Below are positions 16,276 to 27,841 of a stretch of 64,000 nucleotides of DNA, in pieces. This DNA comes from Pseudomonas sp. VD-NE ins (lineage in GTDB: Bacteria > Pseudomonadota > Gammaproteobacteria > Pseudomonadales > Pseudomonadaceae). The notes under the pieces are model-generated. The model worked only from the letters and a program-made list of their open reading frames with translations, was not told the origin of the DNA and did no database searches. Numbering within the stretch: the stretch's first letter is position 1; each line of letters starts with the position of its first letter. Both the position numbers and the translations under genes were made by a program. The DNA lies in the NCBI RefSeq assembly GCF_031882575.1, contig NZ_CP134772.1, forward strand, positions 1-64,000, given 5' to 3'.

Positions 16276-19080
16276 TCAGTGAGCCTCATCCCAGTTGTTG
16301 CCCACACCCACTTCGACCAGCAGCGGTACATCCAGTTTCGCCGCTTCGCTCATGTGCACGCGAATTTCGGCACTGACCTGCTCGACCAGATCCTCGCGAA
16401 CTTCCAGCACCAGTTCATCGTGCACCTGCAGGATGACTTTGGCGTCCAGCCCGGACGTCGCCAGCCAGTTATCCACCGCGACCATGGCTTTCTTGATGAT
16501 GTCGGCGGCCGTGCCCTGCATCGGCGCGTTGATCGCCGTGCGCTCGGCGGCAGCGCGTTCCTGCGGCTTGTTCGAGTTGATCTCCGGCAGGTACAGACGA
16601 CGACCGAAGAAGGTCTCGACATAACCCTGATCCGCCGCCTGCGCGCGGGTGCGCTCCATGTATTCGCGAACCCCCGGATAGCGGGCGAAGTAGGTATCGA
16701 TGTAAGCCTTGGCGGTCTTGGTGTCGACGCCGATGTCCTTGCCGAGTTTCTGCGCGCCCATACCGTAGATCAGGCCGAAGTTGATCGCTTTGGCGCCACG
16801 GCGTTGGTCGGAGGTCACTTCGTTGAGTTCGACCTTGAACACTTCGGCAGCTGTGGCGGTGTGCACGTCCAGATTGTTGCGGAAGGCGTTCATCAGACCT
16901 TCGTCCTTGGACAAGTGCGCCATGATCCGCAGTTCGATTTGCGAATAGTCCGCTGCCAGCAGTTTGTAGCCTTTCGGCGCGACGAATGCCTGACGGATGC
17001 GTCGACCTTCAGCGGTGCGCACCGGGATGTTCTGCAGGTTCGGATCACTCGAGGACAAGCGACCGGTCGACGCCACAGCCTGGTGATACGAGGTGTGAAT
17101 ACGCCCGGTACGCGGGTTGATCTGCTCCGGCAGGCGATCGGTGTAAGTGCTTTTCAGCTTGCTCATCGAACGGTGCTCCATCAGCACCTTCGGCAAGCGG
17201 TGATCGTCTTCGGCGAGTTTCGCCAACACTTCTTCAGCGGTGGACGGCTGGCCCTTGGCGGTCTTCTTCAATACTGGCAGGCCGAGTTTCTCGTAGAGAA
17301 TCACGCCCAACTGCTTCGGCGAGCCAAGGTTGAATTCTTCCCCGGCGATCTCGAACGCTTCGCGCTCAAGTGCGACCATTTTGTTGCCCAGTTCGATGCT
17401 CTGGATGCCGAGCAGCTCAGCGTCGACAAATGCGCCTTGGCGTTCGATGCGCGCGAGAACCGGCACCAGCGGGATCTCGATATCAGTCAAAACGCTGGCC
17501 AGGCTCGGAATGGCGCTGAGTTTTTCGAACAAAGTCTGGTGCAGACGCAGAGTGATGTCGGCGTCTTCGGCGGCGTACGGCCCGGCCTGTTCCAGCGCGA
17601 TCTGGTCGAAAGTCAGCTGCTTGGCGCCTTTGCCGGCGATGTCCTGGAAGCTCACGGTGGTGTGATCCAGGTACTTCTGCGCGAGGCTGTCCATGTCGTG
17701 ACGGGTGGCGGTGGAGTTGAGCACGTAGGACTCAAGCATCGTGTCGAAGGCGATACCGCGCACGTTGATGCCTTGGCTCTGATCGCCGCCGATGGCGCAG
17801 TTGGCCAGGATATTCATGTCGAACTTGGCGTGCTGGCCGACCTTGAGCTTGCTCGGGTCTTCGAGAATCGGCTTGAGTGCGCGCAGCACGGTGTCGCGAT
17901 CCAGTTGCTCCGGCACGCCGATGTAGGAGTGGGTCAGCGGAATGTACGCGGCTTCGTTGGCCTGCACGGCGAACGACAGACCGACCAGTTGCGCCTGCTG
18001 CGCGTCAATGCCGGTGGTTTCGGTGTCGAAGGCGAACAGCTTGGCGTTGTTCAACTTTTCCAGCCAGACGTCGAAGCGCGCCTGATCAAGGATGGTTTCG
18101 TAGGCAGCTTCGGCGGGAACGGCAGGCGCGTCTTCCGTTGGCGCGCTGAACAGATCGCCGGCCGGTGCAGGCTCGCTGGCTGCGCTCAGCTCCAGACGCT
18201 TGGCGTCGCGATCCAGATCGTTGATCCAGCTTTTGAATTCCAGCAGCGAGTACAGCTCGTAGAGCTTGGCCGGGTCTTCCGCGCCCATCTGCAGATCGTC
18301 GAGTTCGACGTCCAGCGGCACGTCGACCTTGATGGTCGCCAGTTGATAGGAGAGGAACGCCATCTCCTTGTGCTCTTCGAGCTTGGCCGGCAGGGTTTTT
18401 GCGCCGCGAATCGGCAGGGTCGGGACGATGTCGAGATTGGCGTACAGCTCGGTCAGGCCGCCATTGACGCCGACCAGCAGGCCGGAAGCGGTCTTCGGAC
18501 CAATGCCCGGAACGCCCGGAATGTTGTCGGACGAATCGCCCATCAGCGCCAGATAATCGATGATCTGCTCCGGTGCGACGCCGAATTTCTCCTTCACGCC
18601 TTCCACGTCCATCGAACTACCGGACATGGTGTTGACCAAGGTAATGTGGCCATCGACCAGTTGCGCCATGTCCTTGTCGCCAGTGGAGATGACCACCGGA
18701 CGATCTGCCGCCGCGCTGCTGCGGGCGAGAGTGCCGATGACGTCGTCAGCCTCGACGCCTTCCACGCACAGCAGCGGGAAACCGAGGGCGATCACGCTCT
18801 GGTGCAGGGGCTCGATCTGCACGCGCATGTCGTCGGGCATGCTTGGGCGATTGGCTTTGTATTCGGCGTACATCTCATCGCGAAATGTCCCACCCTTGGC
18901 GTCGAACACCACGGCGAACGGGCTGTCCGGGTACTGCTTGCGCAGACTCTTGAGCATGTTCAGCACGCCTTTGACCGCACCGGTCGGCAGGCCTTTGGAA
19001 GTGGTCAGTGGTGGCAGCGCGTGAAAGGCGCGGTACAGGTAAGACGAACCGTCCACCAGGACGAGGGGGGCTTGGCTCAT
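16276..19080 (-). CDS. polA: DNA polymerase I
   Basis: 934 residues from the ATG at 19080 ([22 protein letters not shown]). Three domains: 5'-3' exonuclease (about 1-290), 3'-5' proofreading exonuclease with intact FDTETTG (about 355), and family A polymerase (about 525-934) with DYSQIELR, the O-helix region [16 protein letters not shown] and [10 protein letters not shown]. Functions in Okazaki fragment maturation and excision repair. Proofreading residues are present. ersA lies immediately downstream. Confidence 0.97.
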   Translation of the reverse strand: MSQAPLVLVDGSSYLYRAFHALPPLTTSKGLPTGAVKGVLNMLKSLRKQYPDSPFAVVFDAKGGTFRDEMYAEYKANRPSMPDDMRVQIEPLHQSVIALGFPLLCVEGVEADDVIGTLARSSAAADRPVVISTGDKDMAQLVDGHITLVNTMSGSSMDVEGVKEKFGVAPEQIIDYLALMGDSSDNIPGVPGIGPKTASGLLVGVNGGLTELYANLDIVPTLPIRGAKTLPAKLEEHKEMAFLSYQLATIKVDVPLDVELDDLQMGAEDPAKLYELYSLLEFKSWINDLDRDAKRLELSAASEPAPAGDLFSAPTEDAPAVPAEAAYETILDQARFDVWLEKLNNAKLFAFDTETTGIDAQQAQLVGLSFAVQANEAAYIPLTHSYIGVPEQLDRDTVLRALKPILEDPSKLKVGQHAKFDMNILANCAIGGDQSQGINVRGIAFDTMLESYVLNSTATRHDMDSLAQKYLDHTTVSFQDIAGKGAKQLTFDQIALEQAGPYAAEDADITLRLHQTLFEKLSAIPSLASVLTDIEIPLVPVLARIERQGAFVDAELLGIQSIELGNKMVALEREAFEIAGEEFNLGSPKQLGVILYEKLGLPVLKKTAKGQPSTAEEVLAKLAEDDHRLPKVLMEHRSMSKLKSTYTDRLPEQINPRTGRIHTSYHQAVASTGRLSSSDPNLQNIPVRTAEGRRIRQAFVAPKGYKLLAADYSQIELRIMAHLSKDEGLMNAFRNNLDVHTATAAEVFKVELNEVTSDQRRGAKAINFGLIYGMGAQKLGKDIGVDTKTAKAYIDTYFARYPGVREYMERTRAQAADQGYVETFFGRRLYLPEINSNKPQERAAAERTAINAPMQGTAADIIKKAMVAVDNWLATSGLDAKVILQVHDELVLEVREDLVEQVSAEIRVHMSEAAKLDVPLLVEVGVGNNWDEAH

Positions 19081-19154
19081 GAGCAGGATCAACCTTTTCG
19101 GCGGGTCCGGCGCTAGAATAGCGGGACCGTTGACGACAAAGGGACAAGGTTATC

Positions 19155-19451
19155 ATGCGTACGTTAAATCGCTTGCTGCTGGTCGGTCTGATTGCTGCCT
19201 CACCGTTGGCCGCGATGGCGGCGGATGATGCGCCCGCTTCGGAGCCGGAAGTTACGATCAACACGCACACGGAAGGCGACAAGGTCATCCAGGAATACAG
19301 TCGCAGTGGCTTCGTCTACGCGATCAAGGTCACGCCGAAGGGTGGCAAACCGTATTTCCTGGTGCGCGCCGATGGTACGGACGCGAACTACATTCGCTCC
19401 GACCAGCCGGATATGCTGATTCCGTCGTGGGAAATCTTTACCTGGAAGTAA
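19155..19451 (+). CDS. DUF2782 periplasmic protein
   Basis: 98 residues, Sec signal (MRTLNRLLLVGLIAASPLAAMA), then a small beta domain with the DUF2782 pattern YSRSGFVYAIKVTPKGGKPYFLV and a WEIFTWK tail. Function unknown; in pseudomonads it is always found between polA and thrB. Ribosome site CAAGGTTATC before the ATG. Confidence 0.85.
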   Translation: MRTLNRLLLVGLIAASPLAAMAADDAPASEPEVTINTHTEGDKVIQEYSRSGFVYAIKVTPKGGKPYFLVRADGTDANYIRSDQPDMLIPSWEIFTWK

Positions 19452-19469
19452 GTTTCCCGACTTTTAATC

Positions 19470-19491
19470 GGCGCCACGCGGTCGTGGCGCC
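19470..19491. terminator. hairpin between the DUF2782 gene and thrB
   Basis: Nine-bp perfect stem GGCGCCACG-CGGT-CGTGGCGCC, 18 bases after the stop and 21 before thrB. No direct T-run; it may partly uncouple the two genes. Confidence 0.5.
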
Positions 19492-19512
19492 TGAACTGAG
19501 CAGTTTTTAACC

Positions 19513-20466
19513 ATGTCTGTGTTCACTCCCCTGGCTCGGCCCGAGCTGGAAACCTTTCTCGCCCCTTACGGGCTTGGCCGTCTGCTTGATTTCCAGGGGA
19601 TCGCCGCCGGCAGCGAAAACACCAACTTCTTTATCAGCCTGGAGCAGGGCGAGTTCGTCCTGACCCTGGTCGAGCGCGGCCCGGTGCAGGAGATGCCGTT
19701 CTTCATCGACCTGCTCGACGTGCTCCACGAAGCCGACTTGCCGGTGCCGTACGCGTTGCGCACCACTGACGGCGTGGCATTGCGTGAGCTGAAAGGTAAG
19801 CCGGCGCTGCTGCAACCGCGTCTGTCGGGCAAGCACATCAAGGTCGCCAATGCTCAGCATTGCGCGCAGGTCGGCGAGTTGCAGGCGCATCTGCACCTGG
19901 CGACTCAGGGCGAGCGCATGATCAAGCGCAAGACCGACCGTGGCCTGGACTGGATGCTGGAGGAGGGCACGGAGTTTCTTTCGCACTTGAGCGATGAGCC
20001 GCGTGCCTTGCTGCAAAAAGCGTTGGCTGAAATCACCGAGCGTAAAGACAAGATTCTTGCGCTGCCTCGGGCGAACATTCATGCCGACCTGTTTCGCGAT
20101 AACGCGATGTTCGAAGGTACGCACCTGACCGGGTTGATCGACTTCTACAACGCCTGCTCGGGGCCGATGCTGTATGACGTGGCGATTGCCTTGAACGACT
20201 GGTGTTCGGACGAGGACGGTCTGATTGATGGCCCGCGTGCTCGCGCATTCCTTGGCGCTTATGCGGCGCTGCGACCATTCACGGCGGCGGAGGCTGAGTT
20301 GTGGCCGACCATGCTGCGTGTGGCCTGTGTGCGGTTCTGGCTGTCGCGATTGATCGCGGCGGAGCAGTTTGCCGGGCAGGACGTGTTGATTCACGATCCA
20401 AAAGAGTTTGAGCAGCGTTTGGCGCAGCGGCAGCAGGTACACACACCGCTACCTTTCGCCCTTTAA
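19513..20466 (+). CDS. thrB: homoserine kinase (ThrB, APH-fold type)
   Basis: 317 residues of the aminoglycoside phosphotransferase-like homoserine kinase type found in pseudomonads, not the GHMP type of enterics. Motifs: ENTNFFI (nucleotide loop), catalytic NIHADLFRDN (about 187-196) and metal-binding GLIDFYNA. It phosphorylates homoserine on the path to threonine. It ends at a strong terminator shared with znuA. Confidence 0.93.
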   Translation: MSVFTPLARPELETFLAPYGLGRLLDFQGIAAGSENTNFFISLEQGEFVLTLVERGPVQEMPFFIDLLDVLHEADLPVPYALRTTDGVALRELKGKPALLQPRLSGKHIKVANAQHCAQVGELQAHLHLATQGERMIKRKTDRGLDWMLEEGTEFLSHLSDEPRALLQKALAEITERKDKILALPRANIHADLFRDNAMFEGTHLTGLIDFYNACSGPMLYDVAIALNDWCSDEDGLIDGPRARAFLGAYAALRPFTAAEAELWPTMLRVACVRFWLSRLIAAEQFAGQDVLIHDPKEFEQRLAQRQQVHTPLPFAL

Positions 20467-20470
20467 GATC

Positions 20471-20513
20471 AAAAGATCGTCCGAACGCGGCCCGAGCCTT
20501 CGGACGATCTTTT
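20471..20513. terminator. bidirectional terminator between thrB and znuA
   Basis: 15-bp inverted repeat AAAAGATCGTCCGAA ... TTCGGACGATCTTTT with a 13-base loop; A and T runs on both sides serve both converging genes. Confidence 0.9.
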
Positions 20514-20522
20514 TCTATTGGG

Positions 20523-21443
20523 TTACAGAGACTCCAGGCACCCGGCCAAATCATTGCCCAACTTTTCCAACACCTGCTCATAGCCCTGAGCCGTCGCCGG
20601 GGTGTACCCGCCCAACGCATCCAGCTCAGCCAGCTTCACCGGCAGGCCAGCCACAAGGGTTTCGGCCAAACGCGGACGCAACGGCGGTTCGCTGAACACA
20701 CAAGTCTTGCCCACTTCCTGCAAGCGCTTGCGCATCGCCGCGACATGTTGCGCGCCCGGCTGCACTTCGGCGGCCACGCTGAACACACCGGCATGCTTCA
20801 GGCCATAAGCTTCTTCAAAGTAATCAAACGCCTCGTGGAAGACGAAGTACGGCTTGCCTTCAACACTGGCCAGACGCTTCTTCAAACGCTGATCCAGCGC
20901 GTCCAGACGCTCGTCGAATGCTTTGGCATTGCTCTGATAACGCTCGGCGTTAGCCGGGTCGGCGGCGCTGAGATCTGCGGCCATCTTGTCGGCAATCACC
21001 CGAGCATTGACCGGCGATAGCCACAAATGCGCATCCAGCGTGCCCGGGCGGTGATCGTGATCATGCTCGTCGGCCTCTTCCGCGTGGGAGTGGCTGTCTT
21101 CAGCGAACCGCCGCAGTTTCATCCCCGGCAGATCCTGCACGGCGACGCTCGGCAGCGTACGACCATTCAGCACACGGGGCAGGAAACCTTCCATGTCCGG
21201 GCCGATCCAGTAGAGCAGATCGACCGATTGCACCTTCCGTACGTCGGATGGCCGCAGCGCGTAATTGTGCGGCGAGGCGCCCGGCGGCAGCAGCACTTCG
21301 GGAATCGCCACGCCGTCCTGCACGGCCGCTGCAATCAGCTGCAACGGCTTGATGCTGGTGAGGACTTTGACCTCGGCCTGAGCCGAACCGATCAGCAGAA
21401 AACTGGCGACAAAAGCCACAAAAACAGAAAAAAGTCGGGACAC
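20523..21443 (-). CDS. znuA: zinc ABC transporter substrate-binding protein ZnuA
   Basis: Cluster A-I periplasmic metal-binding protein, 306 residues from the GTG at 21443 (MSRLFSVFVAFVASFLLIGSAQA signal). A GTG three codons earlier (21452) is an alternative; the better-placed GAGTGG favours 21443. Zinc ligands: H59 (ASPHNY), H139 (LDAHLWLSP), FHEAFDYF. The His-rich loop typical of zinc (not manganese) binders is at about 118-131 (HSHAEEADEHDHDH). Divergent from zur-znuCB across a likely Zur site. Confidence 0.94.
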   Translation of the reverse strand: MSRLFSVFVAFVASFLLIGSAQAEVKVLTSIKPLQLIAAAVQDGVAIPEVLLPPGASPHNYALRPSDVRKVQSVDLLYWIGPDMEGFLPRVLNGRTLPSVAVQDLPGMKLRRFAEDSHSHAEEADEHDHDHRPGTLDAHLWLSPVNARVIADKMAADLSAADPANAERYQSNAKAFDERLDALDQRLKKRLASVEGKPYFVFHEAFDYFEEAYGLKHAGVFSVAAEVQPGAQHVAAMRKRLQEVGKTCVFSEPPLRPRLAETLVAGLPVKLAELDALGGYTPATAQGYEQVLEKLGNDLAGCLESL

Positions 21444-21470
21444 GATGACCACTCAAGGAGGCGAGAACGG

Positions 21471-21483
21471 GTAACATAATAAC
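21471..21483. promoter_or_regulatory. probable Zur operator in the znuA/zur intergenic region
   Basis: GTAACATAATAAC is an imperfect dyad resembling the core of gamma-proteobacterial Zur boxes (GTTATAnTATAAC). It sits in the 66-base gap between the divergent znuA and zur starts, so it could control both. Confidence 0.6.
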
Positions 21484-21509
21484 GTCTCTATCAAAACTCG
21501 TCGCCGCCC

Positions 21510-21991
21510 ATGCCTATTACACCGATTGCCAGCCGTCCCCACGACCACTCTCATTGCGTGCACAGCGCTTTGTCCGAGGCCGATACCTTGTGCGCCCAAA
21601 AAGGCTTGCGCCTGACCGCGTTGCGCCGCCGGGTGCTGGAATTGGTGTGGCAGAGCCACAAGCCGCTGGGCGCCTACGACATTCTTGCCGTGTTGAGCGA
21701 GCAGGACGGCCGCCGCGCCGCGCCGCCGACCGTGTACCGTGCGCTGGATTTCCTCTTGGAAAACGGCCTGGTACACCGCATCTCCTCGCTGAACGCCTTC
21801 GTTGGCTGCGTACACCCGGAACATGCGCATCAGGGCCAGTTCCTGATTTGCCGCGATTGCCACGCCGCCATCGAACTTGAACAAAAAGTGATCAGCGACG
21901 CGATCATCAATAGCGCCAAAGACGTTGGTTTCATCGTCGAAGCGCAGACCGTCGAAGTCGTCGGCCTGTGCTCCGGTTGCCAGGGGGCTTG

Positions 21992-21992
<1 letters not shown>
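21510..21992 (+). CDS. zur: Zur, Fur-family zinc uptake regulator (Np20)
   Basis: 160 residues. N-terminal winged helix (about 25-90, [14 protein letters not shown]) and C-terminal dimer domain with structural zinc cysteines C114-RD-C117 and C154-SG-C157. A His-rich N-terminal tail (HDHSHCVH) is present. Represses zinc uptake when zinc is plentiful. First gene of zur-znuC-znuB: its stop overlaps the znuC start (TGATG). Confidence 0.94.
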
Positions 21993-22769
<777 letters not shown>

Positions 22770-22777
<8 letters not shown>

Positions 22778-23558
22778 TTTTCTGTTGTATGCCCTGCTTG
22801 CAGGTCTGGCGTTGGCGATCGTTGCAGGTCCGCTGGGTTCGTTCGTGGTCTGGCGGCGCATGGCGTACTTCGGCGACACCTTGTCCCACGCGGCGCTGCT
22901 CGGCGTGGCGCTGGGCTTTCTGCTGGATGTCAGCCCGACGGTCGCGGTCACAGTAGGCTGTCTGTTGCTGGCAGTGCTGCTGGTCACGCTGCAACAGCGC
23001 CAACCGCTGGCGTCCGACACGCTGTTGGGAATTCTCGCACCGAGCACGCTCTCTCTCGGCCTGGTAGTACTAAGCTTCATGCATGAAGTGCGGATCGACC
23101 TGATGGCCTATCTGTTCGGCGACTTGCTGGCCATCAGCCCGACCGACCTGGCGTGGATCCTCGGCGGCAGCGCGGCGGTGCTGGTGTTGCTGGTGACGCT
23201 GTGGCGGCCGTTGCTGGCGATTACCGTGCACGAAGAGCTGGCCAGGGTTGAAGGCCTGCCCGTCGCGGGCCTGCGCATGGCGCTGATGTTGTTGATTGCG
23301 GTGGTGATCGCGGTGGCGATGAAAATCGTCGGTGTGTTGCTGATTACGTCGTTGTTGATCATCCCGGCGGCTGCGGCACAGCGTCACGCCCGTTCGCCGG
23401 AGCAGATGGCACTGGGCGCGAGCCTGCTGGGCATGCTCGCCGTGTGTGGCGGGCTGGCGTTGTCGTGGTTCAAGGACACCCCGGCGGGGCCGTCAATCGT
23501 TGTGACGGCGGCCGCACTGTTTCTGCTGAGTTTTGTTCTGCCCCGTCGTGGGGTGTAG
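22770..23558 (+). CDS. znuB: ZnuB, zinc ABC transporter permease
   Basis: 262 residues of the ABC-3 permease family: start [40 protein letters not shown] motif, about eight membrane helices, and a late [17 protein letters not shown] segment. Forms the zinc channel with ZnuC and ZnuA. The ATG at 22770 lies inside the end of znuC. Confidence 0.95.
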
Positions 23559-23595
23559 ACTTGGCCGCTTTTTGCGCAAATAGAGAGTCGCAGGA

Positions 23596-24309
23596 ATGAA
23601 GCCGTTCGCCTCCCGTTATCTGCTCCTTGTCGCATTTTCAGTGCTGCTGGGCGCCTGCCAAAGCACGCCGCCGGTGGCCGAAGTCCCCGATGCGCGGGCT
23701 ACGGCCATCGCACAGCTGGAGCAAAGCCTGGCCAGCAGCGAACTGGCCACTGCCGAAGACCAGTTGGCCGCTTTGCAGAAAGAAACCCCCAACGATCAAT
23801 CCCTTGAGCAATACCAGCGGCAGCTGGCCGAAGCGTATCTGCGCCGCAGCCAGATCGTGCTGCAGAAGGGTGATGTGAATGCCGCCGCCACAGCGTTGAG
23901 CCGTGCCCGCGCATTGATGCCGAAGGCGCCGGCGCTGACCGGTGGCGTGAATGGCGCCATTACTGAAGCGCGCAAGGCTGAGCTGGAAAAGGCTGAAGCC
24001 GCGCTGCTGGCCGCCGAAGCCAAGCCGAAAGCCAAGGTGATCGATCCCACCGCCGAGAGCACCACGGTGGCGCTGAATATCACCGATAGCCGCAAACTTC
24101 GCCGCCAACTCGATGCGATCGCCGCTGATGTGGTGAATTATGAGTGTGGGGTGACGATTCAGGCACCGCGCACCGATGACTATCCGTGGCTGGCGACTCT
24201 GCTGACCAAGCGGGTGAAGAAGTTGAACCCGGATTTTGATCTGAAGATCGTGAAACAGACCGTGCGCACAGTGCGGGCGCAGATGGTTCTGAGCCCGCGT
24301 AAACCCTAA
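23596..24309 (+). CDS. lipoprotein with TPR-like helices (unknown function)
   Basis: 237 residues. Lipoprotein signal ending LLGAC-QST (lipobox Cys at about 21). The mature part is helical with a TPR-like repeat (about 45-105: QLAEAYLRRSQIVLQKGDVNAAATALSRARALMP), an Ala/Glu/Lys coiled linker, and a C-terminal domain ending VRAQMVLSP. Conserved beside znuB and metN in Pseudomonas. It lies 37 bases after znuB and may be co-expressed; a role in zinc is only inference. Confidence 0.8.
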   Translation: MKPFASRYLLLVAFSVLLGACQSTPPVAEVPDARATAIAQLEQSLASSELATAEDQLAALQKETPNDQSLEQYQRQLAEAYLRRSQIVLQKGDVNAAATALSRARALMPKAPALTGGVNGAITEARKAELEKAEAALLAAEAKPKAKVIDPTAESTTVALNITDSRKLRRQLDAIAADVVNYECGVTIQAPRTDDYPWLATLLTKRVKKLNPDFDLKIVKQTVRTVRAQMVLSPRKP

Positions 24310-24313
24310 GAAG

Positions 24314-24407
24314 CTTCGCGAGCAGGCTCGCTCCCACAGGGATCTCCAGAGAACACAAAATTCGTGTTTATAGGAGAACCCTTGTGGGAGCGAGCCTGCT
24401 CGCGAAA
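24314..24407. repeat. REP palindrome pair
   Basis: Inverted copies CTTCGCGAGCAGGCTCGCTC... and TGTGGGAGCGAGCCTGCTCG... about 40 bases apart, between the convergent lipoprotein gene and katE. Confidence 0.9.
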
Positions 24408-24431
24408 GCGGTCTTTCTATTCCCGAAGATC

Positions 24432-26570
24432 TTAAGCCGGAATGGCTTTGGCCTTAGGCTCCCGCTCCCAAACCCGATGCTGCCCGATCGCCGCAAAGAA
24501 CGGCTTGGTCAACGCCGGTACATCCTTGCCTTGCAACAACCCGGCATCCGCTTCCAGTTTCAGCAGATCCTGCAATTGCTTCGCATCACCCTGCAACGCA
24601 ATCGCCTTCAAATGCTTGTACGCCTCCAGCAGGTAATGCAATGCCACGCCGTCACCGCTCAACGCCTTGACCGACGCCGCGCCACCCGGCACGAACACCG
24701 CGTCAAAAATCACCGACGGCATGCCTTCCATCGAAGCATCCACTGGCAACATTTTGCCGTCAGCGGTCTTCACCGGCGCTGAAGTCGGGCCGAGCAACTT
24801 GGCATGCGCACCCTCAGCGGCCAATGCCTTCTTCATTGCATCAATCGCCGCACCATCGACGCCGTTGGCAGCAAGAATCGCCACTTTTCGGGTTTTGATG
24901 TTTTCTGGCAGCAAATTGGCCTGACTCAATGACGGCGAGTGATCGAAAGACACCTTGCGCGCATCCACCGTGCCTTTGGTAGGCGCAGGCAGCCCCAGAT
25001 TAGCCGCCACGCGCTTGGCCAGTTCCAGATCAATGTTGGCGAGAATCTCGTTCACCTCCCGAGCACGGATGAACTCACGCTCAACCTTGCCCAGCTCGAA
25101 GCTGTAAGCGGCAATGATGTGCTCCTTCTCGTGATCGCTCATGCTGTTGAAGAACAACGTCGCCTGGGAGAAGTGATCGCTGAACGACTCGCTGCGCTGA
25201 CGAATCTTGTTGGCATCGATTCGTTCTGGATAACTCTCGAAACCACCGTCCTGCGCGGCGGGCGGGGTTTCTTTCGGCCAGCCACCATCAATCGAGTTCG
25301 GCTCGTAAGACGCGCGACCCTTGTCGATCACCGTGCGGTGCTGCGCATCACGCTGACCATTGTGGAATGGTGCCACTGGCCGGTTGATCGGCAACTCATG
25401 AAAGTTCGGCCCACCGAGTCGGCTGATTTGCGTATCGGTGTAGGAAAACAGCCGACCTTGCAGCAGCGGGTCGTTGGAGAAGTCGATGCCCGGCACGATG
25501 TGGCCAGGGCAGAACGCGACCTGCTCGGTCTCGGCGAAGAAGTTGTCCGGGTTACGGTTCAGCGTCATCTTGCCCAGCGGCGTGATCGGCACGATTTCTT
25601 CGGGAATCAGCTTGGTCGGGTCGAGGATATCGAAATCGAAGTCGTGCTCGTTTTCCTCCTCGATGATCTGTACACCCAGCTCCCATTCCGGATAGTCGCC
25701 CATCTCGATCGCTTCCCAAAGGTCGCGACGGTGGTAGTCGGTGTCTTTACCGGCGAGCTTCTGCGCCTCGTCCCAGACCAGCGAGCAAGTACCGGCAGTA
25801 GGGCGCCAGTGGAATTTGACGAAGCGCGATTTACCCTCGGCGTTAATCAGCCGGAAGGTGTGCACGCCGAAGCCCTGCATGCTGCGCAGGCTTTTCGGGA
25901 TCGCCCGGTCGGACATCGCCCAGATGACCATGTGCGCCGATTCCGGCACCAGCGAAACGAAATCCCAGAACGTATCGTGGGCGGAGCCGCCAGTCGGGAT
26001 TTCATTGTGCGGCTCAGGTTTTACCGCGTGAACGAAGTCGGGAAACTTGATCGCATCCTGAATGAAAAACACCGGCATGTTATTGCCGACCAGGTCGAAG
26101 TTGCCTTCATCGGTGAAGAATTTCACCGCGAAACCACGCACGTCGCGCACGGTGTCGCCGGAACCACGCGGGCCCTGCACCGTGGAAAAGCGCACGAACA
26201 CGGGCGTCTTTTTCCCCGGATCCTGTAGGAAACCCGCCTTGGTCAGCTCCGAATGGTTCTCGTAGGCCTGAAAGAAACCATGCGCGCCGGTGCCGCGTGC
26301 GTGGACGATGCGTTCCGGGATCCGCTCATGGTCAAAATGCGTGATTTTTTCACGCATGATGAAGTCTTCGAGCAACGACGGTCCGCGCGGGCCGGCCTTA
26401 AGGGTGTTCTGGTTGTCGGCGATCTTCACGCCTTGGTTCGTTCGCAGGGCCTGGCCGGTGGCGTCGGAGCGAAACTTTTCCAGGCTATCGAGTTTGGCGT
26501 TGGTGTTGGCGCGATCCGGGGTATCGGTTCCGGCCATCTGGCTTTTGTCGGACGTAGGCTTCTTGCTCAT
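24432..26570 (-). CDS. katE: catalase HPII (KatE), large-subunit clade
   Basis: 712 residues from the ATG at 26570, ribosome site GGAG 12 bases upstream. Catalytic H90 ([13 protein letters not shown]), N163 ([11 protein letters not shown]), proximal Tyr in [16 protein letters not shown]. The extra C-terminal flavodoxin/DJ-1-like domain (about 555-700, [22 protein letters not shown]) marks the large HPII type. Decomposes hydrogen peroxide, normally a stationary-phase enzyme. An upstream open extension (to 26651) looks like non-coding leader. Confidence 0.95.
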   Translation of the reverse strand: MSKKPTSDKSQMAGTDTPDRANTNAKLDSLEKFRSDATGQALRTNQGVKIADNQNTLKAGPRGPSLLEDFIMREKITHFDHERIPERIVHARGTGAHGFFQAYENHSELTKAGFLQDPGKKTPVFVRFSTVQGPRGSGDTVRDVRGFAVKFFTDEGNFDLVGNNMPVFFIQDAIKFPDFVHAVKPEPHNEIPTGGSAHDTFWDFVSLVPESAHMVIWAMSDRAIPKSLRSMQGFGVHTFRLINAEGKSRFVKFHWRPTAGTCSLVWDEAQKLAGKDTDYHRRDLWEAIEMGDYPEWELGVQIIEEENEHDFDFDILDPTKLIPEEIVPITPLGKMTLNRNPDNFFAETEQVAFCPGHIVPGIDFSNDPLLQGRLFSYTDTQISRLGGPNFHELPINRPVAPFHNGQRDAQHRTVIDKGRASYEPNSIDGGWPKETPPAAQDGGFESYPERIDANKIRQRSESFSDHFSQATLFFNSMSDHEKEHIIAAYSFELGKVEREFIRAREVNEILANIDLELAKRVAANLGLPAPTKGTVDARKVSFDHSPSLSQANLLPENIKTRKVAILAANGVDGAAIDAMKKALAAEGAHAKLLGPTSAPVKTADGKMLPVDASMEGMPSVIFDAVFVPGGAASVKALSGDGVALHYLLEAYKHLKAIALQGDAKQLQDLLKLEADAGLLQGKDVPALTKPFFAAIGQHRVWEREPKAKAIPA

Positions 26571-26833
26571 CAGTCGTAAACTCCTCGGTTGACCCCGTGG
26601 TTTGCCGGGGACTCTTGAGTGGTTCCCGGGCACGGCACCCAGGGTTTTCAAGTCGCTTACTTAGTGACTGATGGGCTGCTTTGGACGTTCCTTTTTTATG
26701 ACCTTTGATCTTGTTATTGCCAAATCGAAGGTTAATTGCGAAATAAATGCTAAGAACCTCTATACGGACAGGCTAAAATGCGCGCCCGGCTAACCGCTGA
26801 TCCTTTTCTAACGCGCCCCACAAGGTTCGCTAC
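26571..26833. promoter_or_regulatory. divergent katE / metN intergenic region
   Basis: 263 bases holding the promoters of both genes. I see no certain operator. A short imperfect repeat GGTTGACCCCGTGGTTTGCCGGGG lies in the katE leader. Confidence 0.4.
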
Positions 26834-27841
26834 GTGATCGAGTTTCAAAACGTCCACAAGACTTACCGCGTCGCCGGTAAGGACATTCCCGCGCTGCACC
26901 CGACCAGTCTCTCCATCGAGAATGGGCAGGTGTTCGGCCTGATCGGCCATTCCGGTGCGGGCAAAAGCACCCTGCTGCGTCTGATCAATCGCCTGGAAGA
27001 CTCCAGTGGCGGCAAGATCTTCGTCGACGGCGAAGAAGTCACCGCGCTGGACGCCAACGGCCTGCGCCGTTTCCGTCAGCAAGTCGGGATGATCTTCCAG
27101 CACTTCAACCTGCTCGCCTCCAAGACCGTGGCCGACAACGTTGCGTTGCCGTTGACCCTGGCCGGCGAACTGTCGGGCAGCGAGATCGACCAGCGTGTCG
27201 CCGAGTTGCTGGCGCGGGTCGGTCTGTCCGACCACGCCAAGAAGTACCCGGCGCAATTGTCCGGCGGTCAGAAACAGCGCGTCGGCATCGCCCGCGCCCT
27301 GGCGACCAAGCCAAAAATTCTGCTGTGCGACGAGGCCACCAGTGCCCTCGACCCGCAGACTACCGCGTCGGTCCTGCAGTTGCTGGCCGAGATCAACCGC
27401 GAACTGAAACTGACCATCGTCCTGATCACCCACGAGATGGATGTCATCCGTCGCGTATGCGATCAAGTCGCGGTGATGGACGCTGGCGTGATCGTCGAGC
27501 AAGGTTCGGTGGCCGATGTGTTCCTGCATCCCAAGCACCCGACCACCAAGCGTTTCGTTCAGGAAAGCGAGCAGATCGACGAGAGCGAGCAGCGTGATGA
27601 CTTCGCTCACGTGCCGGGCCGCATCGTGCGTCTGACCTTCCAGGGCGAAGCGACCTACGCGCCGTTGCTTGGCACCGTCGCCCGGGAAACCGGCGTCGAC
27701 TACAGCATCCTTGCCGGTCGTATCGACCGCATCAAAGACATTCCGTACGGGCAATTGACCCTCGCCGTCACCGGTGGCGACATGGAAGCGGCGTTCGCCC
27801 GCTTCACCGCCGCTGACGTTCACATGGAGGTATTGCGCTAA
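26834..27841 (+). CDS. metN: MetN, methionine ABC transporter ATPase
   Basis: 335 residues. Walker [10 protein letters not shown], signature LSGGQKQR, Walker [12 protein letters not shown], then a C-terminal NIL (ACT-like) domain (about 260-335) that binds methionine and inhibits transport in characterised homologues. First gene of metNIQ; its stop overlaps the metI start (TAATG). Confidence 0.96.
   Translation: MIEFQNVHKTYRVAGKDIPALHPTSLSIENGQVFGLIGHSGAGKSTLLRLINRLEDSSGGKIFVDGEEVTALDANGLRRFRQQVGMIFQHFNLLASKTVADNVALPLTLAGELSGSEIDQRVAELLARVGLSDHAKKYPAQLSGGQKQRVGIARALATKPKILLCDEATSALDPQTTASVLQLLAEINRELKLTIVLITHEMDVIRRVCDQVAVMDAGVIVEQGSVADVFLHPKHPTTKRFVQESEQIDESEQRDDFAHVPGRIVRLTFQGEATYAPLLGTVARETGVDYSILAGRIDRIKDIPYGQLTLAVTGGDMEAAFARFTAADVHMEVLR

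Noticed and set aside
16279..19116. A 945-codon open frame on the + strand opposite polA
   Set aside because: Antisense shadow of a GC-rich gene; the product is a low-complexity His/Arg/Val-rich string with no domain, while polA on the other strand is complete.
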